Origin: Pseudochrobactrum kiredjianiae
GTDB taxonomy: Bacteria > Pseudomonadota > Alphaproteobacteria > Rhizobiales > Rhizobiaceae
Direction of reading: 5' to 3'
DNA: 64,000 bases
Assembly (NCBI RefSeq): GCF_030362795.1
Contig: NZ_JAUCBM010000011.1
Span: forward strand, 32,079 to 96,078
The stretch's first letter is position 1. Each line of letters starts with the position of its first letter. Shown here piece after piece: positions 10,384 through 19,747 of this stretch. Both the position numbers and the translations under genes were made by a program. Below the pieces are notes generated by a model. The model was not told the origin of the DNA. It worked only from the letters and a program-made list of their open reading frames with translations, and made no database searches.

Positions 10384-10429
10384 TGCAAAAGCCGGTGCCT
10401 GTCTTGCCAGAGAGGTTGCAAAATCGGCC
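10384..10429. promoter_or_regulatory. Direct repeats in the liuA/araC divergent promoter, candidate AraC-family operator
   Basis: TGCAAAA occurs at 10384 and again at 10417, both followed by a CnnG-like C/G tract (AAAAGCCGG and AAAATCGGCC). The copies are 33 bp apart, close to three helical turns, so they face the same side of the DNA. AraC-family proteins commonly bind tandem direct repeats in this way. The position between liuA and the divergent regulator supports control of both genes. Binding is inferred, not shown. Confidence 0.45.
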
Positions 10430-10449
10430 ATAAAGGCACAGAATAAATT

Positions 10450-11532
10450 ATGACATCTGTTTCTTCGGTTCCTTGCTCCACCGGAAACACACTTCCGGCC
10501 GTGGCTCCGGTTGCGCCCTCCTTTGCGCCTCAAGTCGTACCAATGGACTTTGTACGCTGCATTTTGCTGGCTTATGCCAAATATGGCATGGATCCGGCAC
10601 GAGCATTGTCAAAGGCGCAAATCCGGCCAGATTCCGTTCAAAAAACAGATGCCCGTGTAACCACCGAACAATTTGAAGATTTTAACTGGGAGGCCATGCA
10701 AGAGCTTGATGATGAGGCTCTGGGTTGGTTTTCACGCAAATTACCGTGGGGAACTTATGGCATGCTATGCCGTGCATCGCTTGGTGCACCCACACTTGGC
10801 ATAGCCCTGCATCGCTGGACACGGCATCACCGCCTGCTTACCGACGATATTTTTCTGACCCTGAATGTCACAGATGAAACTGCTTCGATAGAAATCACTG
10901 AAACGCGTGATCTAGGAGATTTTCGAGCATTCTGCCTTCTCACGCTGCTGCGCTATATTCTTGGTTTTGCCTGCTGGGCAATTGATGAAAAAATCCCTTT
11001 GGTTTCAGCCGAGTTTCCCTGCGCTCCTCCAGCCTACTCTGATGTTTACAGTAAGCTATTTTCACCAAATCTGCATTTTTCAGCGTCACATGCACGGATT
11101 CACTTCAGCAAACATTATCTGGAGCAGCCACTGCAACGCGACGAGGCCGCGATCAACCTTATGTTGAAGCGCGCATTACCCCTCACCGTTCTGCCCTATA
11201 AAAATGAACACAGGCTAACCAGTCAGGTGAGGCGTTTATTACGCATGGCAAAAACAGAACTGCCATCTGCAGAAGATGTGGCAGCTTTGTTTAATCTCTC
11301 CATACGCACCTTGCACCGCCGCCTTACAGTTGAGGGAGCATCCTTACGACAGCTTAAAAAACAAGTTCAGATGGAACAGGCAAAAGAAGCCCTTACGCGG
11401 ACAACACAACCGATCAAAAGAGTGGCTTTTATTGCAGGCTTCAGAAGCGAGAAAAGTTTTTCCCGAGCATTTCACAATGCGACCAATGAAACACCGAGCA
11501 TGTTCAGAAAGCGGCTACAAGCAGCTAAATAA
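10450..11532 (+). CDS. AraC-family transcriptional regulator, probable regulator of the liu operon
   Basis: A 360-residue DNA-binding protein with an N-terminal ligand/dimerisation domain of the Arabinose_bd type (about 35-225: a DFVRCIL start, then [17 protein letters not shown]) and a C-terminal double helix-turn-helix (about 260-358: [17 protein letters not shown] and [20 protein letters not shown]). It is transcribed away from liuA, sharing a promoter region of about 120 bp with repeated TGCAAAA motifs. In many proteobacteria liu operons are run by MerR- or TetR-type LiuR/LiuQ; here an AraC-type protein holds the position. The likely inducer is a leucine or isovalerate intermediate, which is inference. 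Confidence 0.92.
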   Translation: MTSVSSVPCSTGNTLPAVAPVAPSFAPQVVPMDFVRCILLAYAKYGMDPARALSKAQIRPDSVQKTDARVTTEQFEDFNWEAMQELDDEALGWFSRKLPWGTYGMLCRASLGAPTLGIALHRWTRHHRLLTDDIFLTLNVTDETASIEITETRDLGDFRAFCLLTLLRYILGFACWAIDEKIPLVSAEFPCAPPAYSDVYSKLFSPNLHFSASHARIHFSKHYLEQPLQRDEAAINLMLKRALPLTVLPYKNEHRLTSQVRRLLRMAKTELPSAEDVAALFNLSIRTLHRRLTVEGASLRQLKKQVQMEQAKEALTRTTQPIKRVAFIAGFRSEKSFSRAFHNATNETPSMFRKRLQAAK

Positions 11533-11568
11533 ATACAATCGGGATCGGCATAGGATATAGCAGCAACT

Positions 11569-11595
11569 GACTGCCTTCTAATTTAGAAGGCAGTC
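11569..11595. terminator. Bidirectional hairpin terminator
   Basis: A perfect 12-bp inverted repeat (GACTGCCTTCTA / TAGAAGGCAGTC) with a 3-base loop lies between the convergent araC and rocB-like genes. TTTCATTT follows on the plus strand, and an A-rich stretch is poor on the other side, so it works best for the araC transcript. Confidence 0.75.
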
Positions 11596-11606
11596 TTTCA
11601 TTTATA

Positions 11607-13298
11607 CTACTTACCGGATGAAAGAACGTGCATTGCGATTTCATCAAGGAATTTTGGCAAAGTATCAAAGGCATAAGGCGCATAAACACGTTCCAGCCGC
11701 TGATGATATTCGCGCCCCCAAGGACCGATATTGACGACCGGATAAGTCAGCGCATCAGCCGGCACCTGATCAATAAACTGCACTGCCGGTGTGTTCTCAG
11801 AAACGACCTGACTATCAGCAGCATCCGGTTTGTAGCCGAAGAAGCTCATATCCGAGATACCGGCAAAAGTATCGCGATATTTGATGGTCGTAGAAAACCT
11901 CTGCTCAATCGTCTGGCGTGCAGCATCCAGCGCCGTACTGAAATCACGCTCCAGCGCAGTTTCATTGCCCATATGCACATGCGGATAAACGAGACTGCCA
12001 AAGCCGATAATCACTGTCGGGCCGGTAATGCGTGCTTCAACAACCATCCGGTCAACGAGTTCGCGGGTCAAAAGCAGCGGATTGTCATGGACTGACAGTT
12101 TCTGCTCCAGTTCCTCAATGCGCTTGAGAGCCGCATCACCACCGATACGGATCACCTCTGCACGCAACTCGGCAACTGTCATCACACGGCCTTCATGATC
12201 GCTTGCCGATTGCTCTGTTCCCAACAGCTTAGCGTAGGCCTGTGCATGACCGTTAAAATGACCGATTGCACGGTTCAGTGCATCACCGACGATAGTTTGG
12301 AAATGCTGGAATAAAGCTTCCGGCGAGCGGGAATGTGCCAGCCAGTTAAACGCAATCCAGGTGCGCTCAGGTGTTGTTACCTCATATCCACCACGGAAAT
12401 CGCGTGCTTCCAGACAGATCGGCGGTGGTGAAACTTCATTGCCCTCAGTGTCACTCAAGTCCGCATTGGCTTCCACCGCACGCATAATTTCCGAGGCGAT
12501 CAGATGCGCGCTGATCCCTTCAAACGGATAGCCCGCATGGGATGGCTTGCCGACAACAAAGGCAAACGGCAATTGTTTACCGATTGTCCCGCGATAAATT
12601 GCACGGCCTTCTGAACCGTTACCCTGATCGCTTGTGGCATCAAGGTTGACGCCTGCGGCAATATCCAAATTCCAGCGCTGCATAAGAGCAGGTAAAGCGT
12701 CACGCAGGCTGCGCATACCGCGCGAGCCACGTTCCTCATCAGGTGTTACAAATAGCAGCAGATTGCCTTCGCGATCCTGTTTAGAGGAGAAATGTTCCAG
12801 CACCGCAATGCCCGCTGCAACACCACTTTTCATATCCAGCATGCCGCGTCCCGGAATAAAATCACCGGTTTGGAAATCGCTCAGCGCCTTCGCTTCATTT
12901 GGCGCAAGCGGTCTGCTGGTCAGATCGGCCAGCAAGGCTTCCAGTAAGGCATCCGGCTCAAATGCCAGATGTTTGAGATCGCGGTAATTACCGGTTTCAA
13001 CAACGTCATAATGACCGGCAAAAGCCAGTGCTTTACGGCCGTGGCCGCGCACCACTGCAACGACATTTTGCGTCATCGGAGAGCCGTGGCTGTCGATCAC
13101 TGCAATATCATCAGGATTGGCCTGAAAATAAGGAATTTTACGCAGCAGCTCGACCAATTTCGGTGCGAATTCAGCCTCACCTGCAGTTCCGGTTTCGCTC
13201 GGCCATCGCACCATTTGGTAAGACAGTTCTCGAACGCGCTCTGCAGGCTGCCATGCATTGAGTTCAGTTGTGTTGAATGCTGTCACGATTTTTCTCAA
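11607..13298 (-). CDS. M20-family metallohydrolase, RocB-like
   Basis: A 563-residue cytosolic metallopeptidase-type protein, much longer than ordinary M20 enzymes (about 400) and matching RocB, a poorly characterised protein of arginine-degradation loci. Zinc-site residues are visible as H96/D98 in AFAGHYDVVE, D155 in GRGMLDMKSG and E188-E189 in TPDEERGS. A central VGKPSHAGYPFEG segment marks the dimerisation domain insert. The gene is about 110 bases downstream of the amino-acid ABC ATPase on the same strand, so it probably hydrolyses the imported substrate, perhaps an acylated or amidated basic amino acid. No other arginine genes are adjacent, so the substrate is unproven. Confidence 0.87.
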   Translation of the reverse strand: MRKIVTAFNTTELNAWQPAERVRELSYQMVRWPSETGTAGEAEFAPKLVELLRKIPYFQANPDDIAVIDSHGSPMTQNVVAVVRGHGRKALAFAGHYDVVETGNYRDLKHLAFEPDALLEALLADLTSRPLAPNEAKALSDFQTGDFIPGRGMLDMKSGVAAGIAVLEHFSSKQDREGNLLLFVTPDEERGSRGMRSLRDALPALMQRWNLDIAAGVNLDATSDQGNGSEGRAIYRGTIGKQLPFAFVVGKPSHAGYPFEGISAHLIASEIMRAVEANADLSDTEGNEVSPPPICLEARDFRGGYEVTTPERTWIAFNWLAHSRSPEALFQHFQTIVGDALNRAIGHFNGHAQAYAKLLGTEQSASDHEGRVMTVAELRAEVIRIGGDAALKRIEELEQKLSVHDNPLLLTRELVDRMVVEARITGPTVIIGFGSLVYPHVHMGNETALERDFSTALDAARQTIEQRFSTTIKYRDTFAGISDMSFFGYKPDAADSQVVSENTPAVQFIDQVPADALTYPVVNIGPWGREYHQRLERVYAPYAFDTLPKFLDEIAMHVLSSGK

Positions 13299-13410
13299 CT
13301 TATAATTTCCCCGTTCCCGTTCTTCATCAAAAACAGGTTGGTCAGGAGATGCGTTAAGGGGGCAGTCACAACAGCTTCAATCGAAACTATTGTGACCGGT
13401 CTGATTTCAC

Positions 13411-14175
13411 TTACTGATTAAGATGTTTTCTCAGGAATGTTCTGGTGCGCTCATTCTGCGGATTGGTGAAAATATCCTCAGGTTTGCCCTGTTCGACAAC
13501 AACACCTTTATCCATAAACAGAACCTTGTCGGCGACTTCACTGGCAAAACGCATTTCATGGGTCACAATCAGCATTGTCATATGCTCTTGTGCCAGTTGT
13601 TTCATCACCAAGTTCACTTCCTCCACCAATTCGGGATCTAGTGCGGAAGTGGCCTCGTCAAACAGCATCACTTTAGGCTGCATCGCCAAGGCACGGGCAA
13701 TAGCCACGCGCTGTTTCTGCCCGCCGGACAGGCGCGACGGATACATTTCTGCTTTGTCCGCCAGTCCGACTTTCTCAAGCAATGAGACTGCCAGTTCCTG
13801 TGCCTCACGCTTGGATTTGCCCTTCAGCTTAATCGGTCCGAGCGTGATATTATCCATCACGTTAAGATGCGGAAACAGATTGAAATGCTGAAACACCATA
13901 CCCATTTGCTGGCGTACAAAATTGATATGGTTTTCAAAAGCGCGGCCACTCAGCGGTTGATTGACCTGTACACCGTCCAGCAGAATTTCACCGGAATTTA
14001 CGGTTTCAAGATGATTGATGGAACGCAGTAGCGTGCTTTTCCCGGAACCGCTGGGACCGATAATCGCGATGATCTGGCCACGCTCAACCGAGAGATCAAT
14101 ACCTTTGAGAACTTCCAGTGCGCCATAGGCCTTATGGACATTGCGCACTTCAACCATTGGTTTGCTATCGCTCAT
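13411..14175 (-). CDS. Polar amino-acid ABC transporter ATP-binding protein
   Basis: GlnQ/HisP-type ATPase of 254 residues that drives the two permeases encoded just upstream. Walker A is GPSGSGKST, the Q-loop [12 protein letters not shown], the signature LSGGQKQRV and Walker [12 protein letters not shown]; all are typical of the PAAT family. I chose the ATG at 14175, which overlaps the permease stop as ATGA, over an upstream start ten codons earlier inside the permease gene. It is fourth in the operon binding protein-permease-permease-ATPase. Confidence 0.95.
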   Translation of the reverse strand: MSDSKPMVEVRNVHKAYGALEVLKGIDLSVERGQIIAIIGPSGSGKSTLLRSINHLETVNSGEILLDGVQVNQPLSGRAFENHINFVRQQMGMVFQHFNLFPHLNVMDNITLGPIKLKGKSKREAQELAVSLLEKVGLADKAEMYPSRLSGGQKQRVAIARALAMQPKVMLFDEATSALDPELVEEVNLVMKQLAQEHMTMLIVTHEMRFASEVADKVLFMDKGVVVEQGKPEDIFTNPQNERTRTFLRKHLNQ

Positions 14176-14828
14176 CGATAGGCCTCCACTTTCTTTTCCA
14201 TCCAATGCAGGCCGGCTTCGAGGATGAGATTAAGGATGTAGAACATCACAGCTGCGGTGATGTAGAATTCAAACGGGCTGTAGGTTTCGCTGATCGCCTG
14301 CTGGGATGCATGCACGAGTTCCGTAATACCCAGAACAGAAACAATCGCCGTATCTTTGAGCAGTGCAATCAGATTATTACCCGCTTGCGGAAGAGCATTA
14401 CGCACGGCTTGCGGCACGATCACATAGCGCAATGTCTGCACATTGCTGAAGCCGATGGAGCGCGCACCTTCTGTCTGACCAACATCGACAGTCAGAATAG
14501 AGGTACGGAAAATATCGGCATTATAAACAGCAAAGTGCAGTCCGAGACCAATAATACCTGTCCATAATGCGGGGATATTGATGCCGACTTGCGACAGCCC
14601 GTAATAGAGCAAAAACAACTGTAACAGCAGAGGCGTGCCCATGAACAGCCACATGAAGAAACGCAGCGGATAGCGAACCACCGCAGGCGCATAAAGCACC
14701 AGCAGAGCAAAAAGAATGCCGCCGATAAAGCTGACAATCCCTGCCGATACAGCAATGATCAGTGTCCAGTAAAATCCGGTCAGCAACAATTCCGTATAGG
14801 GCGGGACGATGGAGAAATCGAGTTCCAT
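14172..14828 (-). CDS. Polar amino-acid ABC transporter permease (second subunit)
   Basis: Inner-membrane permease of the HisM/GlnP family, 218 residues and about five membrane spans. The cytoplasmic EAA-like loop reads [22 protein letters not shown], split here by context: the [10 protein letters not shown] and [17 protein letters not shown] parts are diagnostic. The start ATG lies 11 bases after the preceding permease, and its stop overlaps the ATPase start, so the pair is translationally coupled. Confidence 0.94.
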   Translation of the reverse strand: MELDFSIVPPYTELLLTGFYWTLIIAVSAGIVSFIGGILFALLVLYAPAVVRYPLRFFMWLFMGTPLLLQLFLLYYGLSQVGINIPALWTGIIGLGLHFAVYNADIFRTSILTVDVGQTEGARSIGFSNVQTLRYVIVPQAVRNALPQAGNNLIALLKDTAIVSVLGITELVHASQQAISETYSPFEFYITAAVMFYILNLILEAGLHWMEKKVEAYR

Positions 14829-14839
14829 GAAATCACCCT

Positions 14840-15487
14840 TTATTTAAGCGCAAAGCGGGCTTCAGCGTAATCGACAAAGCGCGAGATGACATAAATCAGC
14901 ACCATGTAGATTGCGGCAGCAACACCGAAAATTTCAAACGGACGATAGGTCGAGCCAATAAAGCGCTGTGCAGTATAGGTCAGCTCAACCACGGAAATAG
15001 CAGAAACAAGGGCAGAACCTTTGACCAGCATAATCGTGTTCACACCGATAGAACGGATCATCAACCGTCCGGCCTGTGGCAGCACAATATAGAACATCGC
15101 CTGTCCGCGGCTGAAACCGATGGACCGTGCAGCCTCGGCCTGCCCGCCATCAACAGTCAGAATTGCACCGCGCATGGCTTCAGCCATATAGGCGGCAATA
15201 TTAAGCCCGAGGCCGATCGCACCGGCAACAAACGGGTCGAAATTCAACCCGATCTGTGGTCCGCCAAAATACAAGACGAATAATTGCAGCAGGCATGGTG
15301 TGCCGCGAAACACACTGACATAGGCAATGCCGAGATAACGCACCGGCCAGAAACGGGACAGTTTGGCAGCGGTTACAATCGCACCGACTGTAATGCCAAT
15401 GACAAAAGCCCATGCTGAAATATGAATAGTGACAATAGCGGCATTCACGAAAAACGGGAACACTTCCGCCATTAACGAGAAATCCAT
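14840..15487 (-). CDS. Polar amino-acid ABC transporter permease (first subunit)
   Basis: Inner-membrane permease of 215 residues, paired as a heterodimer with the next gene product. The HisQ/HisM-type coupling loop GQAEAARSIGFSRGQAM and VLPQAGRLMIRSIGVN are present, as is an N-terminal span beginning FFVNAAIVTIHIS. It follows the binding-protein gene after 157 bases that contain a hairpin (15604-15633), an arrangement that normally lets the binding protein be made in excess. Confidence 0.94.
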   Translation of the reverse strand: MDFSLMAEVFPFFVNAAIVTIHISAWAFVIGITVGAIVTAAKLSRFWPVRYLGIAYVSVFRGTPCLLQLFVLYFGGPQIGLNFDPFVAGAIGLGLNIAAYMAEAMRGAILTVDGGQAEAARSIGFSRGQAMFYIVLPQAGRLMIRSIGVNTIMLVKGSALVSAISVVELTYTAQRFIGSTYRPFEIFGVAAAIYMVLIYVISRFVDYAEARFALK

Positions 15488-15603
15488 CGATCCCCCAATC
15501 TCTTTAATCGCGCATCATAAAAATGGTACGGCACAACGACACTTATGAAAATCTGTTTCAAAACCGGCCATACACATATGAAAAGTCAATATTTTCAAAA
15601 CAA

Positions 15604-15633
15604 AAGCCGGAGTTCAAAACTGGTCTCCGGCTT
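15604..15633 (-). terminator. Intra-operon hairpin after the binding-protein gene
   Basis: AAGCCGGAG and CTCCGGCTT pair over 9 bp with a 12-base loop; on the minus strand the stem is followed by TTTTGTTTTG. It sits just past the stop of the binding-protein gene and before the first permease, so it is probably a leaky terminator or 3' stabiliser giving more binding protein than membrane parts. Confidence 0.6.
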
Positions 15634-15644
15634 GAATTGTGCGA

Positions 15645-16421
15645 TTAACGAATGTCGCGACCAACCCATTTCGTCGAGATTTTCTCGTAGGTGCCATCGG
15701 CTTTCATATCATCAAGTGCTTTATTAAGTGCAGCCTTGAGTTCAGGATTGTTTTTGCGGATCGCAATACCAACATTGTCCGAACCCTGAAGTTCCGGCGT
15801 ATCGAGCTGGCGAACCTTTTCATTGCCATTTTTGATCGCGATCAGCACAGGAATATCATCGGTCGCAATACCATCGACACGACCTGCGCGCAGTTCAAGC
15901 AGCAATTCAGGAATGCCTTTATAGGTACGAATGGTCCAGCCGCCTTTTTCGCGTGCCCATTTATCGCTGGTTTCACCAAGAATGATACCGAGCGTTTTTG
16001 TCTGCAATTCTTCCAGTGTCTTGATTGGCGAAGATTCAGCCACAAACACGCCGCGTCCGCCACGATAATAAGGGCCGGCAAAATCAACGGCTTTTTCGCG
16101 CTCCGGCGTAATGCTCATGCTGCCGATCACAGTGTCAAATTTGCCTGCGCGAAGACCTGCAATAATACCGTCAAAAGCAGTGGTAATGATAACCGGCTTT
16201 ACGCCAAGACGTTTGGCAAGTTCATTGCTGATATCGACGTCGAAGCCGACAACTTCATTTTTCTCATCAACAAAGCTGAACGGCGCGAATACACCACTCA
16301 TAGCGACACGTAGTTCACCGCTTTTCTTGATAGCATCCAGATCATCAGCCTGTGCGGCTGGTGTCAAAGCCAGAAATGCACCGATACCGGCAGCGATAAC
16401 AGAAGATAAAAACGTTTTCAT
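15645..16421 (-). CDS. Polar amino-acid ABC transporter periplasmic binding protein
   Basis: A 258-residue SBP_bac_3 protein exported by a Sec signal peptide (MKTFLSSVIAAGIGAFLAL..., cleavage expected after AQA at about residue 25). The mature protein starts DDLDAIKKSGELRVAMSG, the usual beginning of this family, and contains GFDVDISNELAKRLG and the GSMSITPEREK ligand-pocket region. It heads the operon and diverges from an Lrp/AsnC regulator. Ligand is unknown; the RocB-like gene at the end of the operon hints at arginine-related compounds. Confidence 0.94.
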   Translation of the reverse strand: MKTFLSSVIAAGIGAFLALTPAAQADDLDAIKKSGELRVAMSGVFAPFSFVDEKNEVVGFDVDISNELAKRLGVKPVIITTAFDGIIAGLRAGKFDTVIGSMSITPEREKAVDFAGPYYRGGRGVFVAESSPIKTLEELQTKTLGIILGETSDKWAREKGGWTIRTYKGIPELLLELRAGRVDGIATDDIPVLIAIKNGNEKVRQLDTPELQGSDNVGIAIRKNNPELKAALNKALDDMKADGTYEKISTKWVGRDIR

Positions 16422-16675
16422 AAATTCCCCATTTTTAATAAATCGGCAAAGTTGCGATAAACAGGCTTGCCTTAACCTGATAAATTTTGCTGACAGCCCG
16501 ATATCATATCCGAATATTCCCTTGACCGTTTATAAGTCAGAAGCTTATCCGGTTTTCTTGTTAACACCACGCTATCGAACCATACGATCAGCGAAAACGT
16601 CAATTATGTATAGAATAACGCATTATTTTGCGGTTATAGTCAGCAAATTGTTTAAATAGTCAATTAGCAGGTATT

Positions 16676-17092
16676 ATGGACGATCTGGATCAACGCCTTA
16701 TCTCTGAATTGCGTATCAATGCCCGTGCGTCCATTCCGACCCTCGCCAGTATTCTCGGTGTCGCGCGCGGAACAGTGCAAAGCCGGATGGAGCGATTGAT
16801 CGCCTCCGGTATGATTGCCGGTTTCACCGTTCGCCTTAAAGATCATGGCCCCACCGATATGATCAAAGGGATTATGATGGTCGAGCTGACTGGACGAAAC
16901 ATTAAAAATGCAATTGCGAGCTTGCGTAAAAACCCTGGTTTTGCTGCACTGAATATCACCAACGGCAGCTGGGACCTCATCGCTGAAATCGAAGTTCCCA
17001 ACATGAACGAGTTTCATCGTCTGGTGACCACGGTGCGTGCAATGGAAGGGATAGCCAAAACCGAAACCCATTTGTTTTTGGGACCCGCATAA
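16676..17092 (+). CDS. Lrp/AsnC-family transcriptional regulator
   Basis: A 138-residue regulator with an N-terminal winged helix-turn-helix (MDDLDQRLISELRINARAS, then ILGVARGTVQSRMERL) and a C-terminal RAM/ligand domain (FAALNITNGSWDLIAEIEV). It lies divergent from the amino-acid ABC operon with a 254-bp shared intergenic region, so it probably senses the imported amino acid and controls that operon. The intergenic region shows no strong palindrome that I can defend. The start ATG is the first residue of family homology. Confidence 0.93.
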   Translation: MDDLDQRLISELRINARASIPTLASILGVARGTVQSRMERLIASGMIAGFTVRLKDHGPTDMIKGIMMVELTGRNIKNAIASLRKNPGFAALNITNGSWDLIAEIEVPNMNEFHRLVTTVRAMEGIAKTETHLFLGPA

Positions 17093-17127
17093 ATCCGTTG
17101 ATACGAGTAACCGCCCAGTCAATAAAT

Positions 17128-17736
17128 TCATTGACGACCTCGCATACGGATCATCCATTGGCACAGGGGATCATTACTGTGCTGGTTCAGGATGCTTTCA
17201 AACACGGTGTCATTTTCATCCTGCCCGAGTTTGAAACGACCGGAAACAGAGCGGATTTGTGCGCGGAAGCCCATGACACCGCTGCGTAATTTTTCATAAC
17301 GCGCACCGAGAGCCGACAGGTTCCACGGTTCTTGCTGATTGCGCTCCATATGCGCAACAACACGCTCTAGAGCCTCATCAGTCAGAGCATCATCAAAATA
17401 CACGTCCGCAACAATCCGCACTGTCGCAAAATTCCATGTCGGCGCCCAATCGCTTTTACCGGCATAGGCTGGTGACACATAATCATTCGGCCCGTGAAAG
17501 TTGAAAACCGCGCGCGGTTGCTCTTTCAACACCGCATAATGCGGGTTCCTTAATGGGAAATGCCCGAGCAAGCTAACCGGCAGGCCGTCAGCATCTATAT
17601 CCAGCAACATCGGCATTTCACTGACAGAGATATCAGCGCTGTCTGTAACACCAGCACTGATAATGGACGCCATTGGGTAATCCGTAATCAGATCGCGGAT
17701 ATCGGCATAAGTCCATTTTGAAAAAAGATCGGCCAT
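17128..17736 (-). CDS. PaiB-like FMN-binding protein
   Basis: A 202-residue protein of the PaiB family (annotated as FMN-binding negative transcriptional regulators), with a pyridoxamine-phosphate-oxidase-like split barrel. Family landmarks are HFPLRNPHY near residue 80, FHGPNDYVSPAY near 100 and WAPTWNFATV near 115. In Bacillus the paiAB pair affects protease production; no PaiA acetyltransferase is present here. It follows the esterase gene on the same strand by 19 bases, so the two are likely co-transcribed. The true biochemical role of these homologues in proteobacteria is not established. Confidence 0.85.
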   Translation of the reverse strand: MADLFSKWTYADIRDLITDYPMASIISAGVTDSADISVSEMPMLLDIDADGLPVSLLGHFPLRNPHYAVLKEQPRAVFNFHGPNDYVSPAYAGKSDWAPTWNFATVRIVADVYFDDALTDEALERVVAHMERNQQEPWNLSALGARYEKLRSGVMGFRAQIRSVSGRFKLGQDENDTVFESILNQHSNDPLCQWMIRMRGRQ

Positions 17737-17755
17737 AAGTCGGTTACTCTGTTTT

Positions 17756-18718
17756 TTATACTTTATTGAAGAGGTGTTTCAACCAGCCTGAGGCATCACT
17801 CAGCGCCTGATCTGCAAGGCAGGAAATGGACACGGCTTCCAGAAAACTATGGGTCGCGCCGGTATAGACCACACTGGTGGTATCAACACCCGCAGCCTTC
17901 AATTTATCGGCCAGTGCGTAGTTTTCATCTGCCAGCACATCACAAGGCGCAATACATAAAAATGCAGGCGGCAGACCGGCCAGATCAGCATGGATTGGTC
18001 GCGCAAGCGGTGCTGTTTCTATCGGCTGGCTGCCGAGATAGTCCTGCCAGAAACCGACCATTTCCTGAGATGTGAGCATATAATTCACCCCGTCAAACCG
18101 GTCATAAGAAGACCGATGTTCGGTATCATAAGCACCATAGCTCAGGATCATCGCATCTAAAGGCGTGCCGCGATCACGCATAGCTATGCTTGTAGCTAAA
18201 GACATATTTGCACCGACGGAATCCCCGCCGATGGCAAGGCGATCAACATTCAGGCCATATTGCTCGCCATGGGTTTTAAGCCAGTCGATAGTGGCAGAAA
18301 TCTCGTTCAGCGCTGTCGGATAACGGTTTTCCGGTGACAGGCTGTAATCGATACCAACGACGTCCAGACCACTGCGTGCTGCATATTCGCGCATCAGACG
18401 GTCATGGGTATCCATGCTGAAAATAACCCAGCCGCCACCATGAATATAAAGCAGCGTCCCCTTTGCCCGCTCTGCACAATTTTTATGAATACGGATTCGC
18501 ACACCGATTGTGTCCAGTCTCAGATCCTGCGTGCTGTGCATCACAGGGCCACCCTGAACCCAAGGTTCGCGCACTTTTTCGGCAGTAAGACGGCGCTGCG
18601 CAATACTGGCAGGATCGTCACCGGCAAAACGCATGTAGTCCTGCGAGGTAATGCGAATGAACTCCCGAATATCCGGATCAATATCCGTGCCGTCACCCGA
18701 TTGATTATTGGCCAGCAT
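17756..18718 (-). CDS. Alpha/beta hydrolase, HSL (hormone-sensitive lipase) type esterase
   Basis: A 320-residue cytosolic esterase. The HSL oxyanion motif HGGGW lies at 93-97, the nucleophile S167 is in GGDSVGAN, an Asp is expected in PCDVLADEN, and the catalytic His is in GATHSFLE near the C-terminus. It is the first gene of a two-gene minus-strand unit with the PaiB-like gene and diverges from an AraC regulator 165 bases away. Small acyl or carbamate-type esters are the usual substrates; the real one is unknown. Confidence 0.92.
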   Translation of the reverse strand: MLANNQSGDGTDIDPDIREFIRITSQDYMRFAGDDPASIAQRRLTAEKVREPWVQGGPVMHSTQDLRLDTIGVRIRIHKNCAERAKGTLLYIHGGGWVIFSMDTHDRLMREYAARSGLDVVGIDYSLSPENRYPTALNEISATIDWLKTHGEQYGLNVDRLAIGGDSVGANMSLATSIAMRDRGTPLDAMILSYGAYDTEHRSSYDRFDGVNYMLTSQEMVGFWQDYLGSQPIETAPLARPIHADLAGLPPAFLCIAPCDVLADENYALADKLKAAGVDTTSVVYTGATHSFLEAVSISCLADQALSDASGWLKHLFNKV

Positions 18719-18883
18719 ACCAATTTCCCATTCATTATAAAATCATTATGGGATAATCATCGGCAATCGATTGTTTTGCTTCTATCGAAAAAGGGCCAAA
18801 AAATATGTATCTCGGGCAAAGCGCTCGTTTTTAGGCCGGATTTGTGCTTATTTGGCACTCTGTCTGGCGGATATGTGTCACAA

Positions 18884-19648
18884 ATGAAGCATTCGAGCGA
18901 TTTAAAAAATAATGGTTGTCCGGTCATCGGCCTGTCTGATGAATATAGCGCCGGTTTTACCGATGCATGGCACAGCCATGAGCGCGCGCAACTGCTTTAT
19001 GCCATTACCGGTGTGATGTCTGTTTCCACCACTGCCGCGCAATATACGGTGCCGCCGCAACGGGCATTACTGATACCGGCGGGAATGGGACATGAGGTCT
19101 CGTGCCGTGACAGTGTTGCTCTGCGCACACTTTACTTTGAGAACAGCGCGGAATTGCCGGACGGTTGTATCCTGATGGAAATATCAGAGTTTCTACGTGC
19201 GTTAATTGTCGAAGTCGTATCCTTTGACCGCAGCAAACCTGCGGGTGAGCGCGATATGAAGATTGCGGAACTACTGATCTCAGAGCTTAAAGCCATGCCT
19301 GCCGCGCCCTACAGTGTTTCAATGCCGTCTGATCCGCGTTTATTGCGGGTCTGTAAGGCTATTAGCGAAGAACCGTCCGATCCGCGCGATCTGGATGCAT
19401 GGGCGTCTTATGCGGCAATGGGACGGCGAACTTTCACACGCATGTTTCGTGAGCAAACCGGCATGAGCCTGACCACATGGAAGCAGCAAATCCGGCTGAT
19501 GGAAGCACTGTCCTTGCTGGATAGCGGACATAGTGTAACTGATATTGCCTTTCGGCTCGGCTATGAAAGCGTCAGTGCGTTTATCGCAATGTTTCGCAAG
19601 TTTTTCGGCACATCCCCGACCCGTTATAGCCGGAAAGATAAACAATGA
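18884..19648 (+). CDS. AraC-family transcriptional regulator with N-terminal cupin
   Basis: A 254-residue regulator from the ATG at 18884. The N-terminal cupin (AWHSHERAQLLYAITGVMSV, then PPQRALLIPAGMGHEV) is followed by a C-terminal AraC double HTH (AMGRRTFTRMFREQTGMSL and VTDIAFRLGYESVSAFIAMF). An in-frame GTG three codons earlier is possible; the frame stays open far upstream into the esterase gene, but that stretch shows no homology and is rejected. Its position suggests it regulates the divergent esterase/PaiB unit. Confidence 0.92.
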   Translation: MKHSSDLKNNGCPVIGLSDEYSAGFTDAWHSHERAQLLYAITGVMSVSTTAAQYTVPPQRALLIPAGMGHEVSCRDSVALRTLYFENSAELPDGCILMEISEFLRALIVEVVSFDRSKPAGERDMKIAELLISELKAMPAAPYSVSMPSDPRLLRVCKAISEEPSDPRDLDAWASYAAMGRRTFTRMFREQTGMSLTTWKQQIRLMEALSLLDSGHSVTDIAFRLGYESVSAFIAMFRKFFGTSPTRYSRKDKQ

Positions 19649-19696
19649 TGTGTAGCAATTCTGCTTTACACTCAATGCTAAGAGCATGAAATTACA

Positions 19697-19724
19697 GATA
19701 AAAGGTGGCGAACCACCTTCTATC
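19697..19724. terminator. Bidirectional hairpin terminator
   Basis: GATAAAAGGTGG pairs with CCACCTTCTATC over 12 bp with one mismatch, around the stable CGAA tetraloop. TTTCACG follows on the plus strand. It separates the convergent AraC gene and the M20 amidohydrolase gene. Confidence 0.7.
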
Positions 19725-19747
19725 TTTCACGTATTATCGCGGTCGTT

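Noticed and set aside
10329..10490. 54-codon N-terminal extension of isovaleryl-CoA dehydrogenase from the first in-frame ATG
   Set aside because: It runs over the divergent araC start and lacks homology; TTG with a strong ribosome-binding site fits better.
13365..13396. GTCACAA/TTGTGAC inverted repeat between the amino-acid ATPase and RocB-like genes
   Set aside because: Seven-bp arms with an 18-base loop and no T run; too weak to call a terminator or operator.
16422..16675. Riboswitch or Lrp operator between the binding-protein and Lrp genes
   Set aside because: Only short imperfect repeats; no aptamer-like conserved structure.
18404..18883. 160-codon upstream extension of the AraC-family gene
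   Set aside because: It overlaps the divergent esterase gene and shows no homology; the cupin starts after 18884.
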